NCBI GenBank assembly: GCA_900544725.1
Contig: UQWK01000067.1
Location: 1-8,400 of the forward strand
Source of the DNA: an uncultured Collinsella sp.
GTDB lineage: Bacteria > Actinomycetota > Coriobacteriia > Coriobacteriales > Coriobacteriaceae
DNA length: 8,400 nt
Direction: 5' to 3'
Under the pieces are notes generated by a model that had not been told where the DNA came from, did no database searches, and saw only the letters and a list, made by a program, of their open reading frames with translations. Shown one piece after another: positions 1-6,321 of this stretch. A program made the position numbers and the translations under genes. How positions within the stretch are numbered: position 1 is the stretch's first letter; the number at the start of each line of letters is the position of its first letter.

Positions 1-470
1 TCGACGGCACGAACGAACTCAACAAACCCCATGGGGCGCATGGTGAGCTGGTCGATCTTGCCGACGGGGAACGACTCGTTTTCGCGTCGGAGCGCGAGCC
101 CCATATAGGAGCCGGCTGCCACGATATGGTATTCCGGCGCCAGCTCGTTGAAGTATTTGAGCGAGGTGATGCCACGCGGTGCCTCTTGGATTTCGTCGAA
201 GATGATGAGCGTGTCTGTCGGCGTTATGGTCTGGCCGCGCAGGAGCTCTATCTGGGAGATGATGCGTTTGGGGTCAAGGCTTCCGTCGAACAGCGAACGT
301 GCGCCCGGTTCGAGCATAAAGTCAAAGCGGATGACGTTTTGATACTGCTGGCCTGCGAATTCGTTAAGAAGCCAGGTTTTTCCCGTCTGGCGGGCCCCCT
401 TAAGCAGGAGGGGCTTGCGGTTTGCCCTAGATTTCCAAGCGATGAGTTCGTCCATTAGCTGTCGCTGCAT
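1..470 (-). CDS. AAA+ ATPase of the AAA_14/DUF4143 class, 5' part only
   Basis: The reading frame is open from an ATG at 470 to the window edge, giving the first 156 residues with no stop. A P-loop GARQTGKT (Walker A) lies at residues 25-32 and LIIFDEIQ (Walker B, D92-E93) at 88-95. An AGSY sensor-like segment is at 119-122, followed by FPVGKIDQLTMRPMGFVEF at 134-152. This order and wording match the widespread bacterial family with an N-terminal AAA_14 domain and a C-terminal DUF4143 domain, usually about 380-450 aa; the DUF4143 half would lie outside the window. The start is supported by AGGAGG at 475-480, four bases upstream; ATG at 455 is a poorer alternative without a ribosome site. The family's physiological role is largely unknown and members are often stand-alone accessory genes. 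The tandem palindromes just upstream suggest it has its own control. Family membership is confident, function is not. Confidence 0.87.
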   Translation of the reverse strand, partial: MQRQLMDELIAWKSRANRKPLLLKGARQTGKTWLLNEFAGQQYQNVIRFDFMLEPGARSLFDGSLDPKRIISQIELLRGQTITPTDTLIIFDEIQEAPRGITSLKYFNELAPEYHIVAAGSYMGLALRRENESFPVGKIDQLTMRPMGFVEFVRAV

Positions 471-474
471 ACTG

Positions 475-499
475 CCTCCTAACTATCATGGTTAGTATA
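475..499 (-). promoter_or_regulatory. Candidate promoter -10 and ribosome site of the ATPase gene
   Basis: On the minus strand TATACT (494-499) matches five of six bases of a sigma-A -10 box, and AGGAGG at 475-480 is the ribosome site. With a 17-base spacer the -35 position falls at 517-522, inside the first unit of the tandem repeat, where the sequence (CGATGG) is a poor -35. If this -10 is used, transcription starts near 487 and the repeats act as DNA upstream of the start, not as leader RNA. The assignment is by consensus only. Confidence 0.4.
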
Positions 500-506
500 A
501 GACCGT

Positions 507-601
507 CTTGGTCTTTCCATCGAAAAATGTGGGAGTAAACCACGTTTTTCCATCGAATAATGTGGGAGGCAACCACGTTTTTCCATCGAATAATGTGGGA
601 G
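507..601. repeat. Three 33-bp tandem units with imperfect palindromes
   Basis: A core beginning TTTCCATCGAA and ending ATGTGGGAG starts at 514, 547 and 580, so the period is exactly 33 bp. Units two and three are imperfect palindromes: CCACGTTTTTC, a central CATC, then GAATAATGTGG (540-565 and 573-598), with 9 of 11 arm positions matching. Unit one keeps the right arm (GAAAAATGTGG, 522-532) but its left arm is degraded. A period near three helical turns would place the centres on the same face of the DNA. The array ends about 40 bp before the ATPase start and reaches into its expected -35 region, so an operator array for a regulator of that gene is the most economical reading. A hairpin-forming leader is the alternative. 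No protein partner is identified. Confidence 0.75.
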
Positions 602-690
602 TTTAGGTCGGCACCTGGGGACGTTCCTTCTCTGCCGGCAGTTTGGAACACTCCTTGTTTTGGTGCAAATTAGCTACCCTTGCATCAGAA
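602..690. other. Intergenic stretch between the repeat array and the gal terminator
   Basis: No gene with a ribosome site and plausible composition is visible here. It contains the block CCTGGGGACGTTCC (614-627), whose GGGGACG core also occurs on the opposite strand in the galT 3' element (761-767). Together these resemble dispersed intergenic repeat debris, but copies elsewhere in the genome cannot be seen from this window. Confidence 0.35.
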
Positions 691-728
691 AACGGCGCCC
701 GTCGGCGATGTTGCCGGCGGGCGCCGTT
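687..728 (-). terminator. Rho-independent terminator of the galKT operon
   Basis: On the minus strand, about 47 bases after the galT stop, ACGGCGCCCG pairs with CGGGCGCCGT (arms 718-727 and 692-701). The stem extends inward through GCCG/CGGC and is followed by TTTTCTG. The stem is long and GC-rich; the U-tract is short (four T), so termination may be incomplete. The ATPase gene lies downstream on the same strand, about 215 bp further on. Confidence 0.72.
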
Positions 729-741
729 GCCTTGAGGACGA

Positions 742-776
742 AATGATCCGTTTTCCTCCGTCCCCAAGGGATCATT
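742..776. repeat. 8-bp inverted repeat overlapping the galT stop codon
   Basis: AATGATCC (742-749) and GGATCATT (769-776) form a perfect inverted repeat around a 19-base centre that contains CCGTCCCCAAGG. The right arm includes two bases of the galT stop codon (775-777). It lies upstream of the GC-rich terminator in the galT transcript. It could be a small 3' hairpin or the end of a dispersed element inserted at the gene end; the window alone does not decide. Confidence 0.5.
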
Positions 777-2403
777 ACAGCGAGTCGATAAAGTGCTGCT
801 GGGCGGCACGTCCTGCCTCGTCCCACTTAAAGACACCGGCGTTGTCGAGCACGTGGCCAAACACCACGCCGACCTCCTCGTGCAGGATATCGATGGCGTT
901 GTCGGCCGTAAGCTCGTCGGCGCGGCGGGCAAAGACGTCCTCAGCCCATGCGGCGTGGCTGCGGCAAAGATCATCGCCCTCGAGCGCACCGGCAAGGTCG
1001 TAGCTGGCATCGACCTTGGCTGCCAGCAGATGCTCACGGACAGCGCCAAGCTCGGGAACCAGGCGCGGCGGCAGAATGGCCAGGCCCATGACCTCGATCA
1101 GGCCGATGTTCTCCTTCTTAATGTGGTGGTACTCGGCATGCGGATGGAAAACGCCCAGCGGATGCTCGTCGGTCGTGATATTGCAGCGAAGCGCCAGGTA
1201 GGCCTCGTAAATCTCGCCGCCGGCATTGCCGCGGGAATCGACGCGGCGGATGACGGGCGTCACGGTGTTGTGGGCCACGCCGTCGGCCGTGTGTGCGATA
1301 ACGCCCACCGACTCATCGGTCCACTCGCGCCAGGCGAGGATAATCTTCTCAGCAGCGTCGAGCAGCTGAGCGCGGTCATGCGAGCGCAGACGCAGCACCG
1401 AGAGCGGCCATTGCAGCACAGTGCCGGTGACCTGGTCAAATCCGGGCACGCTAAACTGCGAGACCTCGGCGGCATGCATCATGGGGAACTCGTGCGCACC
1501 GCCCTGGAAGTGGTCGTGCGAAAGAATCGAGCCGCCCACGATGGGCAGGTCGGCGTTGGAGCCAATAAAGTAGTGCGGGAACAGGTCGACAAAGTCGAGC
1601 AGGCAGGTCAGGCCCTTGCGGTCCACGTGCATCGGGCGATGCTCGGAGCTCATAGCAATGCAGTGCTCGTTAAAATACGCATACGGGCTGTACTGGAAAC
1701 CCCAGCGCTCGCCGTCGAGCTGGATGGGGATAACGCGCAGATTCTGGCGGGCGGGGTGAGCGCCGCCGTCGGCTGCGGCGGAGCGTCCGGGATAGCCCTC
1801 GTTTTCGATGCAGAGCTGGCAGGCGGGATACTTCTCGCCCGTGTTCTTGGCTACACCTGCCGCGGCGATATCGCGCGGGTCCTTCTCAGGCTTGGACAGG
1901 TTGATAGTGATCTCAAGATCGCCCCAGTTGGTGGGGGTGCTCCATTTGATGTTGCGCGCGATGGCGGCACGGCGCACGTAGCCGGCGTCGCAGCACAGGC
2001 CGTAGAACCAGTCGGTTGCGGCGCGGGGCTCGTTGACGCCCATACGTCCGTTGAACTCTTCGTTTACAACCGAAGGCCTCGGCATGAGCACGCCCATGAT
2101 TCGCATGGCGATGCGGTCGCGGCCCGATGCTGTGTCCTCGGCGGCACCGTTGGCAACGGCGGTCTCGGAAAGCGCGGCAAGCGTGCCTTCAAGGTCAAAG
2201 TTGGGCAGGGTATCGGGGTGCAAGAGCGAGAGTTTCTCAACCTGGAGCGCCCAGGCCATATCGAGCGCGGGCCCCGTAGCGCCGATGCACTCCAAAATGG
2301 TGTTGTATGCCCAGATGCGGTCGTCCTGGCCGATCATCGATCGGTGGATGGCGTACTCGATCAGGTTCTGTGCGGCCTCGCGCACGTCAGTCATTACAGC
2401 CAT
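775..2403 (-). CDS. galT: GalT, UDP-glucose--hexose-1-phosphate uridylyltransferase, type 2
   Basis: This cytoplasmic Leloir enzyme converts galactose-1-phosphate and UDP-glucose to glucose-1-phosphate and UDP-galactose. The 542-residue product belongs to the longer type-2 GalT family (about 500 aa) found in Firmicutes and Coriobacteria, not the ~350-aa E. coli type. Visible family blocks are KYPACQLCIENEGYPGR (191-207, with a C195/C198 pair), GGSILSHDHFQGGAH (290-304) and FHPHAEYHHIKKENIGL (419-435). The ATG at 2403 is chosen because AAGGGGG (2414-2420) sits ten bases upstream. An ATG at 2394 (three residues shorter), overlapping the galK stop as TAATG, is also possible. The gene overlaps the end of galK by ten bases, implying co-transcription and translational coupling. 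The frame is intact, with no missing family block. Confidence 0.95.
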   Translation of the reverse strand: MAVMTDVREAAQNLIEYAIHRSMIGQDDRIWAYNTILECIGATGPALDMAWALQVEKLSLLHPDTLPNFDLEGTLAALSETAVANGAAEDTASGRDRIAMRIMGVLMPRPSVVNEEFNGRMGVNEPRAATDWFYGLCCDAGYVRRAAIARNIKWSTPTNWGDLEITINLSKPEKDPRDIAAAGVAKNTGEKYPACQLCIENEGYPGRSAAADGGAHPARQNLRVIPIQLDGERWGFQYSPYAYFNEHCIAMSSEHRPMHVDRKGLTCLLDFVDLFPHYFIGSNADLPIVGGSILSHDHFQGGAHEFPMMHAAEVSQFSVPGFDQVTGTVLQWPLSVLRLRSHDRAQLLDAAEKIILAWREWTDESVGVIAHTADGVAHNTVTPVIRRVDSRGNAGGEIYEAYLALRCNITTDEHPLGVFHPHAEYHHIKKENIGLIEVMGLAILPPRLVPELGAVREHLLAAKVDASYDLAGALEGDDLCRSHAAWAEDVFARRADELTADNAIDILHEEVGVVFGHVLDNAGVFKWDEAGRAAQQHFIDSL

Positions 2404-3599
2404 GCCGCGTAAGCCCCCTTGTCAGAGATGGCGTAGTGACGGGCAGAGCCCTCGCCCAGCCAGCCGTTCATCTTGGCAATGAAGGTGTCGACCAGGTCGA
2501 GCGGCACGAAGGCCTGGATGGTGCCACCAAAGCCGCCACCGTGGATACGGACGGCGCCGCGGCCGTCGAGCACGTGCTCGGCCAGCGCCAGGGCATACAT
2601 GGAAGGCTGCTCGGAACCCAGCTTGGCAACAACATTCTGCAGGTACATGGCAGAGCTGGCGCCGGACTCGCGCGTCAGGACCAGGAACTGGTCGATGTCG
2701 CCGGCGTTCAGAGCTGCCCAGCGCTTGTCGACCAGGCCGTTCTCGTACCAGTAGTGAACGGCGCGCAGGCAGGCACGGTCGCCCAGTTTGGCGCGCAGCT
2801 CGGGGAGCTTGGCGTCAAAATCGGCAACGTCGACCTCGCACAGGCGTGCCTTGCCAAACTCGGCGGCAACGTCCTGCATCTCGCGCGGAACGGCGGCGTA
2901 GTCGTCGGTGGCGGCCACGTGGTCGGCACCGACCTTAACGAGCACGAGCGCATAGCCGTGATCCTCAAAGTTGAGCTCGAGCTTCTGGGTTTTAGGCTGA
3001 GCCTGGTCCTCAAAGTCCATGTAGGCAAGGCCGCCCAGGCACACGGCGGCCTGGTCCATCAGACCGCAGGGCTTGCCGTAATAGTTGTTCTCGGTGCGCT
3101 GGCTCATCTGCGCGAGCGCGACGGGCTCGATGGCGGGTGCGCCCCAGAGGGTTTCCATGGCGCGACCGTACGCGGCCTCGACGGCGGCAGAGCTGGAAAG
3201 ACCGCCGCCCGAGGGGACGGAGCAGGTAAAGGCAAAGTCGAAGCCGTGGGGCTCAACGCCAAGGGCTGCAATCTCGTGGGCCATGCCGCGGACGAGGCTT
3301 GCGGACGTGCCCTTCTCGGACTCCTGAACGTCTAGCGTGTCGAGCGCGATTTCAAACGTGGGATAGCCCTCGTCGGCTACGCGAACCTTGTTGGAATCGG
3401 TTGCCACGGCGATGCCGTCGACGGCGACATCGAGCGAGCCGGCGATAACGTGGCCACCCTCGTGGTCGGTGTGGTTGCCGCTGATCTCGGAGCGGCCGGG
3501 CGCGTGCACATAGAGCACCTGGCGATCGCCGATGGGCCCAAACTCCTCCTCGAACAGCTTGGTGAGCGTGGCGAGTGTCTTTTCGTCGGGGGTGGTCAT
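2394..3599 (-). CDS. galK: GalK, galactokinase
   Basis: This cytoplasmic GHMP-family kinase phosphorylates alpha-D-galactose with ATP at C1, the first committed Leloir step, supplying GalT encoded just downstream. The 401-residue length is normal for the family. The galactokinase signature PGRSEISGNHTDHEGG is at 34-49, where R36 corresponds to the catalytic arginine. The ATP-binding GHMP motif SVPSGGGLSSSA is at 127-138, the catalytic aspartate is D182 within CGLMDQ (178-183), and the C-terminal motif RIHGGGFGGT is at 351-360. The signature reads SEISGNHTDH instead of the classical NLIGEHTDY; this variant is familiar in bacterial galactokinases and is not a defect. AAAGGA (3605-3610) lies five bases before the ATG. 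It is the first gene of the galKT operon, divergent from a LacI-family regulator whose probable operators lie between them. Confidence 0.96.
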   Translation of the reverse strand: MTTPDEKTLATLTKLFEEEFGPIGDRQVLYVHAPGRSEISGNHTDHEGGHVIAGSLDVAVDGIAVATDSNKVRVADEGYPTFEIALDTLDVQESEKGTSASLVRGMAHEIAALGVEPHGFDFAFTCSVPSGGGLSSSAAVEAAYGRAMETLWGAPAIEPVALAQMSQRTENNYYGKPCGLMDQAAVCLGGLAYMDFEDQAQPKTQKLELNFEDHGYALVLVKVGADHVAATDDYAAVPREMQDVAAEFGKARLCEVDVADFDAKLPELRAKLGDRACLRAVHYWYENGLVDKRWAALNAGDIDQFLVLTRESGASSAMYLQNVVAKLGSEQPSMYALALAEHVLDGRGAVRIHGGGFGGTIQAFVPLDLVDTFIAKMNGWLGEGSARHYAISDKGAYAAWL

Positions 3600-3643
3600 G
3601 GGAGTCCTTTCCTTGGCGCATACTGACGAGTTTTCCGTCGTAG

Positions 3644-3657
3644 TGAGTACGTTAACA
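3644..3657. promoter_or_regulatory. gal operator O1 (LacI-family site)
   Basis: TGAGTACGTTAACA is the exact reverse complement of O2 and differs at one base from O3. It is a partial dyad around a central CG, the usual centre for LacI-family sites where the hinge leucine inserts. It lies about 45 bp before galK, inside the probable galK leader. Its centre is 64 bp (about six helical turns) from that of O2, which would suit looping between bound repressors. Confidence 0.75.
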
Positions 3658-3707
3658 ATCTGAAGCGGCGTGAACTCAGCATTTACGATGCCGCACGTTA
3701 AGGGCTA

Positions 3708-3721
3708 TGTTAACGTACTCA
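3708..3721. promoter_or_regulatory. gal operator O2 (LacI-family site)
   Basis: TGTTAACGTACTCA exactly matches O1 on the other strand. It abuts, and shares one base with, the candidate galK -10 box (3721-3726), so a bound repressor would cover the galK transcription start. Confidence 0.78.
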
Positions 3722-3749
3722 TAACACAACGCTTATCACTTTTTGAGAA
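3721..3749 (-). promoter_or_regulatory. Candidate galK promoter
   Basis: On the minus strand TTCTCA (3744-3749) and TGTTAT (3721-3726) are 17 bases apart, each matching four of six consensus bases. The start would fall inside operator O2 and give a leader of about 115 bases. The boxes are weak individually; the call rests on ideal spacing plus position relative to O2. Confidence 0.45.
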
Positions 3750-3830
3750 TCTGGTAATCGGTAGAAATTCAGCCGTGAACGGTATTGCCGTATGGACTTA
3801 TAGAGCAGAAGAGTTGCGGATTGAAAAAGT

Positions 3831-3844
3831 AGAGTACGTTAACA
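3831..3844. promoter_or_regulatory. gal operator O3 (LacI-family site), nearest the regulator gene
   Basis: AGAGTACGTTAACA matches O1 at 13 of 14 bases, in the same orientation. Its centre is 123 bp from O2 and it lies about 94 bp before the regulator start, so it probably mediates autorepression and may also join a loop with O1 or O2. I could not assign a convincing -35/-10 pair for the regulator; TTGCGG (3814-3819) with TACGTT (3835-3840) has only a 15-base spacer. Confidence 0.7.
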
Positions 3845-3937
3845 TGCGTCCGACGATAGCGGGCCTCGGCGCGGGGTGTATTTCTGCCCGGGCCGGCATG
3901 CACGCTATTCAGATCTCGCAACGGTGAAGGTGATCCT

Positions 3938-4969
3938 GTGGCAAGGCGCCCGTCCAATGATACAGGTACGCGTCCGGTCTCCATGGCCGACGTCGCCCGC
4001 GCTGCTGGCGTTTCGCAGCAGACGGTTTCGCGCGTCGCCAACGGCTTGCCCAACGTTAACGAGCAGACGCGCCAGCGCGTGCAGGCCGCTATGCAAGAGC
4101 TCGGCTTTCGTCCGAGTTATGCCGGTCGCTCGCTGCGCGACGGCCGCTACCATTCGGTCGGTCTGTGCGTCAACGATGTCACCAAGTTTGGCAACCTCTC
4201 AATGATTGACGGCATCGCCAGCGCTGCTCGCGAGCATAATTGCGCCATCACGCTGGTCGAGATGTCCAAGACCGAGGAGTTTTCGCTTGCCGAGGCAACG
4301 CGTCGTATGGCCGCGCTGCCTGTGGACGGCATCATTATCGGCATGAGCCGTATGGCGCCCGATTTTGAGACGTTTGATCCACTGCCGGGCATTGGCACGG
4401 TCATCGTTACCATGTACGCGCACCCGCGGGTGACCACGGTAGACTCCGATCATTACGGCTGCTCGCTCTTGCTTATGAATCACCTGTTTGAGCTGGGGCA
4501 TGAGCAAATTCGCTATATTGGCGGCCCGTCGTTCTCGGTCGACGAGCAATTTCGTCGAGCCGGTTGGCAGGATGCGCTCGAGCGTAGGCACATTAAGCCG
4601 CAGACGCCGCTCGAGGGCGACTGGTCTGCCAACAGCGGTTACGAGGCCGGCAGATATCTGGCCGAGCACGACCGCACCATGACGGCGATTTACGCGGCAA
4701 ACGACCAGATGGCAAACGGCGCAATTGCAGCGCTGCGCGATAGTGGCTTGCGCGTGCCCGAGGACGTGAGCGTGGTGGGCGTCGATGATTCGCTCGATGA
4801 TTTTGTGGCACACAACGAGCTCACGACCGTGCGATTTGATCTACATCAGCGCGGACGCGAGGTATTCGAGCATGCGGTTCCCGAGGCGGGTACGGCGGGC
4901 AAAACCGTTGCCATTCGTATTTCCGGCCAGCTCATTATTCGACATAGCACGGCGATACCGCGCGCATAG
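3938..4969 (+). CDS. LacI/GalR-family transcriptional repressor, probable regulator of galKT
   Basis: The 343-residue product has the standard LacI layout. An N-terminal helix-turn-helix (SMADVARAAGVSQQTVSRVANG, about residues 15-36) is followed by a hinge region FRPSYAGRSLRDGR (57-70), with L66 at the position of the minor-groove leucine. A periplasmic-binding-protein-like effector domain runs from about 72 to the end, including YIGGP (193-197), AANDQMANGAIAALRDSGLRVP (253-274) and GVDDS (281-285). The hinge has S60 and G63 where the family usually has Asn and Ala. The GTG start at 3938 is chosen because GAAGGTGA (3926-3933) precedes it and the next in-frame ATG (residue 16) would clip the DNA-binding domain. 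Divergent placement from galK plus three matching operators makes galactose, or a galactoside, the likely effector. That is inference from context. Confidence 0.9.
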   Translation: MARRPSNDTGTRPVSMADVARAAGVSQQTVSRVANGLPNVNEQTRQRVQAAMQELGFRPSYAGRSLRDGRYHSVGLCVNDVTKFGNLSMIDGIASAAREHNCAITLVEMSKTEEFSLAEATRRMAALPVDGIIIGMSRMAPDFETFDPLPGIGTVIVTMYAHPRVTTVDSDHYGCSLLLMNHLFELGHEQIRYIGGPSFSVDEQFRRAGWQDALERRHIKPQTPLEGDWSANSGYEAGRYLAEHDRTMTAIYAANDQMANGAIAALRDSGLRVPEDVSVVGVDDSLDDFVAHNELTTVRFDLHQRGREVFEHAVPEAGTAGKTVAIRISGQLIIRHSTAIPRA

Positions 4970-5023
4970 TTTGCGCAGGTAAACGGCGATTTATCGTATT
5001 TCAATAACAATCGGTATGGATGC

Positions 5024-5050
5024 CGGCAGATAACAGCTGGGATACTGCCG
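5024..5050. promoter_or_regulatory. Inverted repeat just upstream of the flavodiiron gene -10
   Basis: CGGCAG (5024-5029) and CTGCCG (5045-5050) form a 6-bp inverted repeat around a 15-base centre that itself contains the palindrome CAGCTG. No T-tract follows, so it is a poor terminator for the upstream regulator gene. Its position over the -35 region suits a regulator-binding site, but this is tentative. Confidence 0.3.
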
Positions 5051-5052
5051 AG

Positions 5053-5061
5053 TGTTATGAT
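5053..5061 (+). promoter_or_regulatory. Extended -10 promoter of the flavodiiron gene
   Basis: TGTTATGAT is an extended -10 element (TGn followed by TATGAT, five of six). No good -35 is seen at the expected spacing, as is common for extended -10 promoters. A start near 5068 would give a leader of about 30 bases carrying AGGAGG at 5084-5089, nine bases before the ATG. Confidence 0.55.
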
Positions 5062-5098
5062 AGACGGGTTCTTTTGTCTATCTAGGAGGCTTTGCCTG

Positions 5099-6259
5099 AT
5101 GGAGATCACCAAGGATATCCGCTACATCGGTGTCGACGATCACGACATTGACCTGTTCGAGGGCCAGTACGACGTGTCCGAGAACGGCATGGCATACAAC
5201 AGCTATGTTATCTTGGGCGATAAAATCGCTGTCGCCGATTCGGTTGACGCTGGCTTTGTCGACGAATGGCTCGGCAACCTCGAGGCCGCGCTCGATGGCC
5301 GTACGCCCGACTACCTGGTCGTCCATCACATGGAGCCCGATCACTCCGCCGGTATCGCCGCCTTTATGGAGCGCTATCCCCAGGCACAGATTGTGGCCAG
5401 CATGGGCGCCTTCCGCATGATGGTCAACTACTTTGGCACCGACTACCCCGAGCGTAAGATAGTCGTCAAAGAGGGCGACGTGCTCGACCTGGGTGGCCAC
5501 AGCCTAACGTTTGTTTGCGCCCCCAACGTGCACTGGCCCGAAGTGATCTTCTCCTACGAGTCTACCGACAAGGTGCTCTTTAGTGCCGACGGCTTTGGCA
5601 AGTTCGGCGCCAACGACATCGAGGACCCGGAAGGCTGGGCCTGCGAGGCGCGCCGCTACTACTTTGGCATCGTCGGTAAGTTCGGCAAGTTCGTGCAGGC
5701 CGTGCTCAAGAAGGCCGCCGACCTGGACATTCAGATTATCTGTCCGCTCCACGGCCCCGTGCTGACCGAGAACCTGGGCTATTACCTCGACACCTATAAC
5801 ACCTGGTCGAGCTACCAGCCCGAGGACGAGGGCATCACCATTGCCTACGCGAGCGTCTACGGCCACCTGAAGGCTGCCGTTGAGGAGCTCGCCGCAGCGC
5901 TCGAGGCCCGCGGCCAGAAGGTTTCCGTCTTTGACTTGGCTCGCGACGACATGGCCGAGGCCGTTGAGGATGCGTTCCGCTATGACCGTCTGGTGCTCGC
6001 TTCCATCACCTATCAGGGCGAGATCTTCCCGTTCATGAGCACCTTTATCCACACGCTTGCCGAGCACGCCTATCAGAACCGCATCGTGGCGCTCGTCGAG
6101 GCCGGTTCCTGGGCGCCCACCGCTGCCAAGGTTATGACCAAGGAGCTCGAGGGCATGAAGGACATCACCCTGGCGCAGAACAAGGTGACCGTCCTGGGTT
6201 CGCTCAACGACGCCTCGCGCGCTCAGATCGAGGTTCTCGCCGACGAGCTGTCCAAGTAG
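5099..6259 (+). CDS. Flavodiiron protein (FprA-family A-type flavoprotein)
   Basis: The 386-residue product has a metallo-beta-lactamase-like diiron domain (about 1-240) followed by a flavodoxin-like domain (about 246-386). No C-terminal rubredoxin is fused. All expected diiron ligands are visible: H77, E79 and D81 in HHMEPDHS (76-83), H145 in NVHWPE, D164 in SADGFG and H218 in CPLHGP. Family members reduce O2 to water and/or NO to N2O in the cytoplasm, using FMN and an external rubredoxin- or flavodoxin-type donor; which substrate applies here cannot be read from sequence. The FMN phosphate loop reads YASVYGHLK (250-258), lacking the Thr often seen after Gly-Asn/His. ATG 5099 is chosen over an upstream ATG at 5057 because AGGAGG at 5084-5089 is well spaced and the upstream ATG overlaps the -10. 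The gene appears monocistronic, ending at a strong terminator. Confidence 0.93.
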   Translation: MEITKDIRYIGVDDHDIDLFEGQYDVSENGMAYNSYVILGDKIAVADSVDAGFVDEWLGNLEAALDGRTPDYLVVHHMEPDHSAGIAAFMERYPQAQIVASMGAFRMMVNYFGTDYPERKIVVKEGDVLDLGGHSLTFVCAPNVHWPEVIFSYESTDKVLFSADGFGKFGANDIEDPEGWACEARRYYFGIVGKFGKFVQAVLKKAADLDIQIICPLHGPVLTENLGYYLDTYNTWSSYQPEDEGITIAYASVYGHLKAAVEELAAALEARGQKVSVFDLARDDMAEAVEDAFRYDRLVLASITYQGEIFPFMSTFIHTLAEHAYQNRIVALVEAGSWAPTAAKVMTKELEGMKDITLAQNKVTVLGSLNDASRAQIEVLADELSK

Positions 6260-6281
6260 CGATATTTCGCTTTTAACGAGC

Positions 6282-6321
6282 AAAACCACCACAAAGGCAT
6301 CTTTGTGGTGGTTTTTATTTT
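6282..6321. terminator. Bidirectional Rho-independent terminator
   Basis: AAAACCACCACAAAG (6282-6296) and CTTTGTGGTGGTTTT (6301-6315) form a perfect 15-bp stem with a GCAT loop. On the plus strand TTTTTATTTT follows, and on the minus strand the stem ends in TTTT. It lies just after the flavodiiron stop, and its plus-strand T-tract touches the convergent DeoR-family stop codon (6320-6322), so it serves both genes. Confidence 0.92.

Noticed and set aside
507..601. The tandem array as a small CRISPR.
   Set aside because: The units are contiguous and nearly identical over the full 33 bp, with no variable spacers; no cas gene is present.
427..651. A 74-codon minus-strand frame containing an 11-residue repeat (SHIIRWKNVV).
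   Set aside because: The peptide repeat simply reflects the 33-bp DNA repeat; the frame overlaps the ATPase start and has no ribosome site of its own.
793..2412. A 539-codon open frame on the plus strand, antisense to galT.
   Set aside because: It lies wholly over a fully conserved galT, has no ribosome site or recognisable domain, and its low-complexity Val/Gly/Ala/His-rich product is typical of an antisense shadow in GC-rich DNA.
2307..3335. A 342-codon open frame on the plus strand, antisense to galK.
   Set aside because: Same reasons: antisense to an intact enzyme with all motifs, and a composition typical of shadows.
3695..3705. CACGTTAAGG beside O2 as an extra half operator.
   Set aside because: It matches only part of one side of the site and its spacing to O2 is too short for an independent operator.
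4051..4061. An AACGTTAAC sequence inside the regulator gene as a fourth operator.
   Set aside because: It lacks the GAGTA half of the other three sites and encodes conserved residues (NVN) of the DNA-binding domain, so the match is probably coincidental.
5504..6292. A 262-codon minus-strand frame over the flavodiiron gene.
   Set aside because: It would begin inside the terminator region and is antisense to an intact gene; no domain is recognisable.
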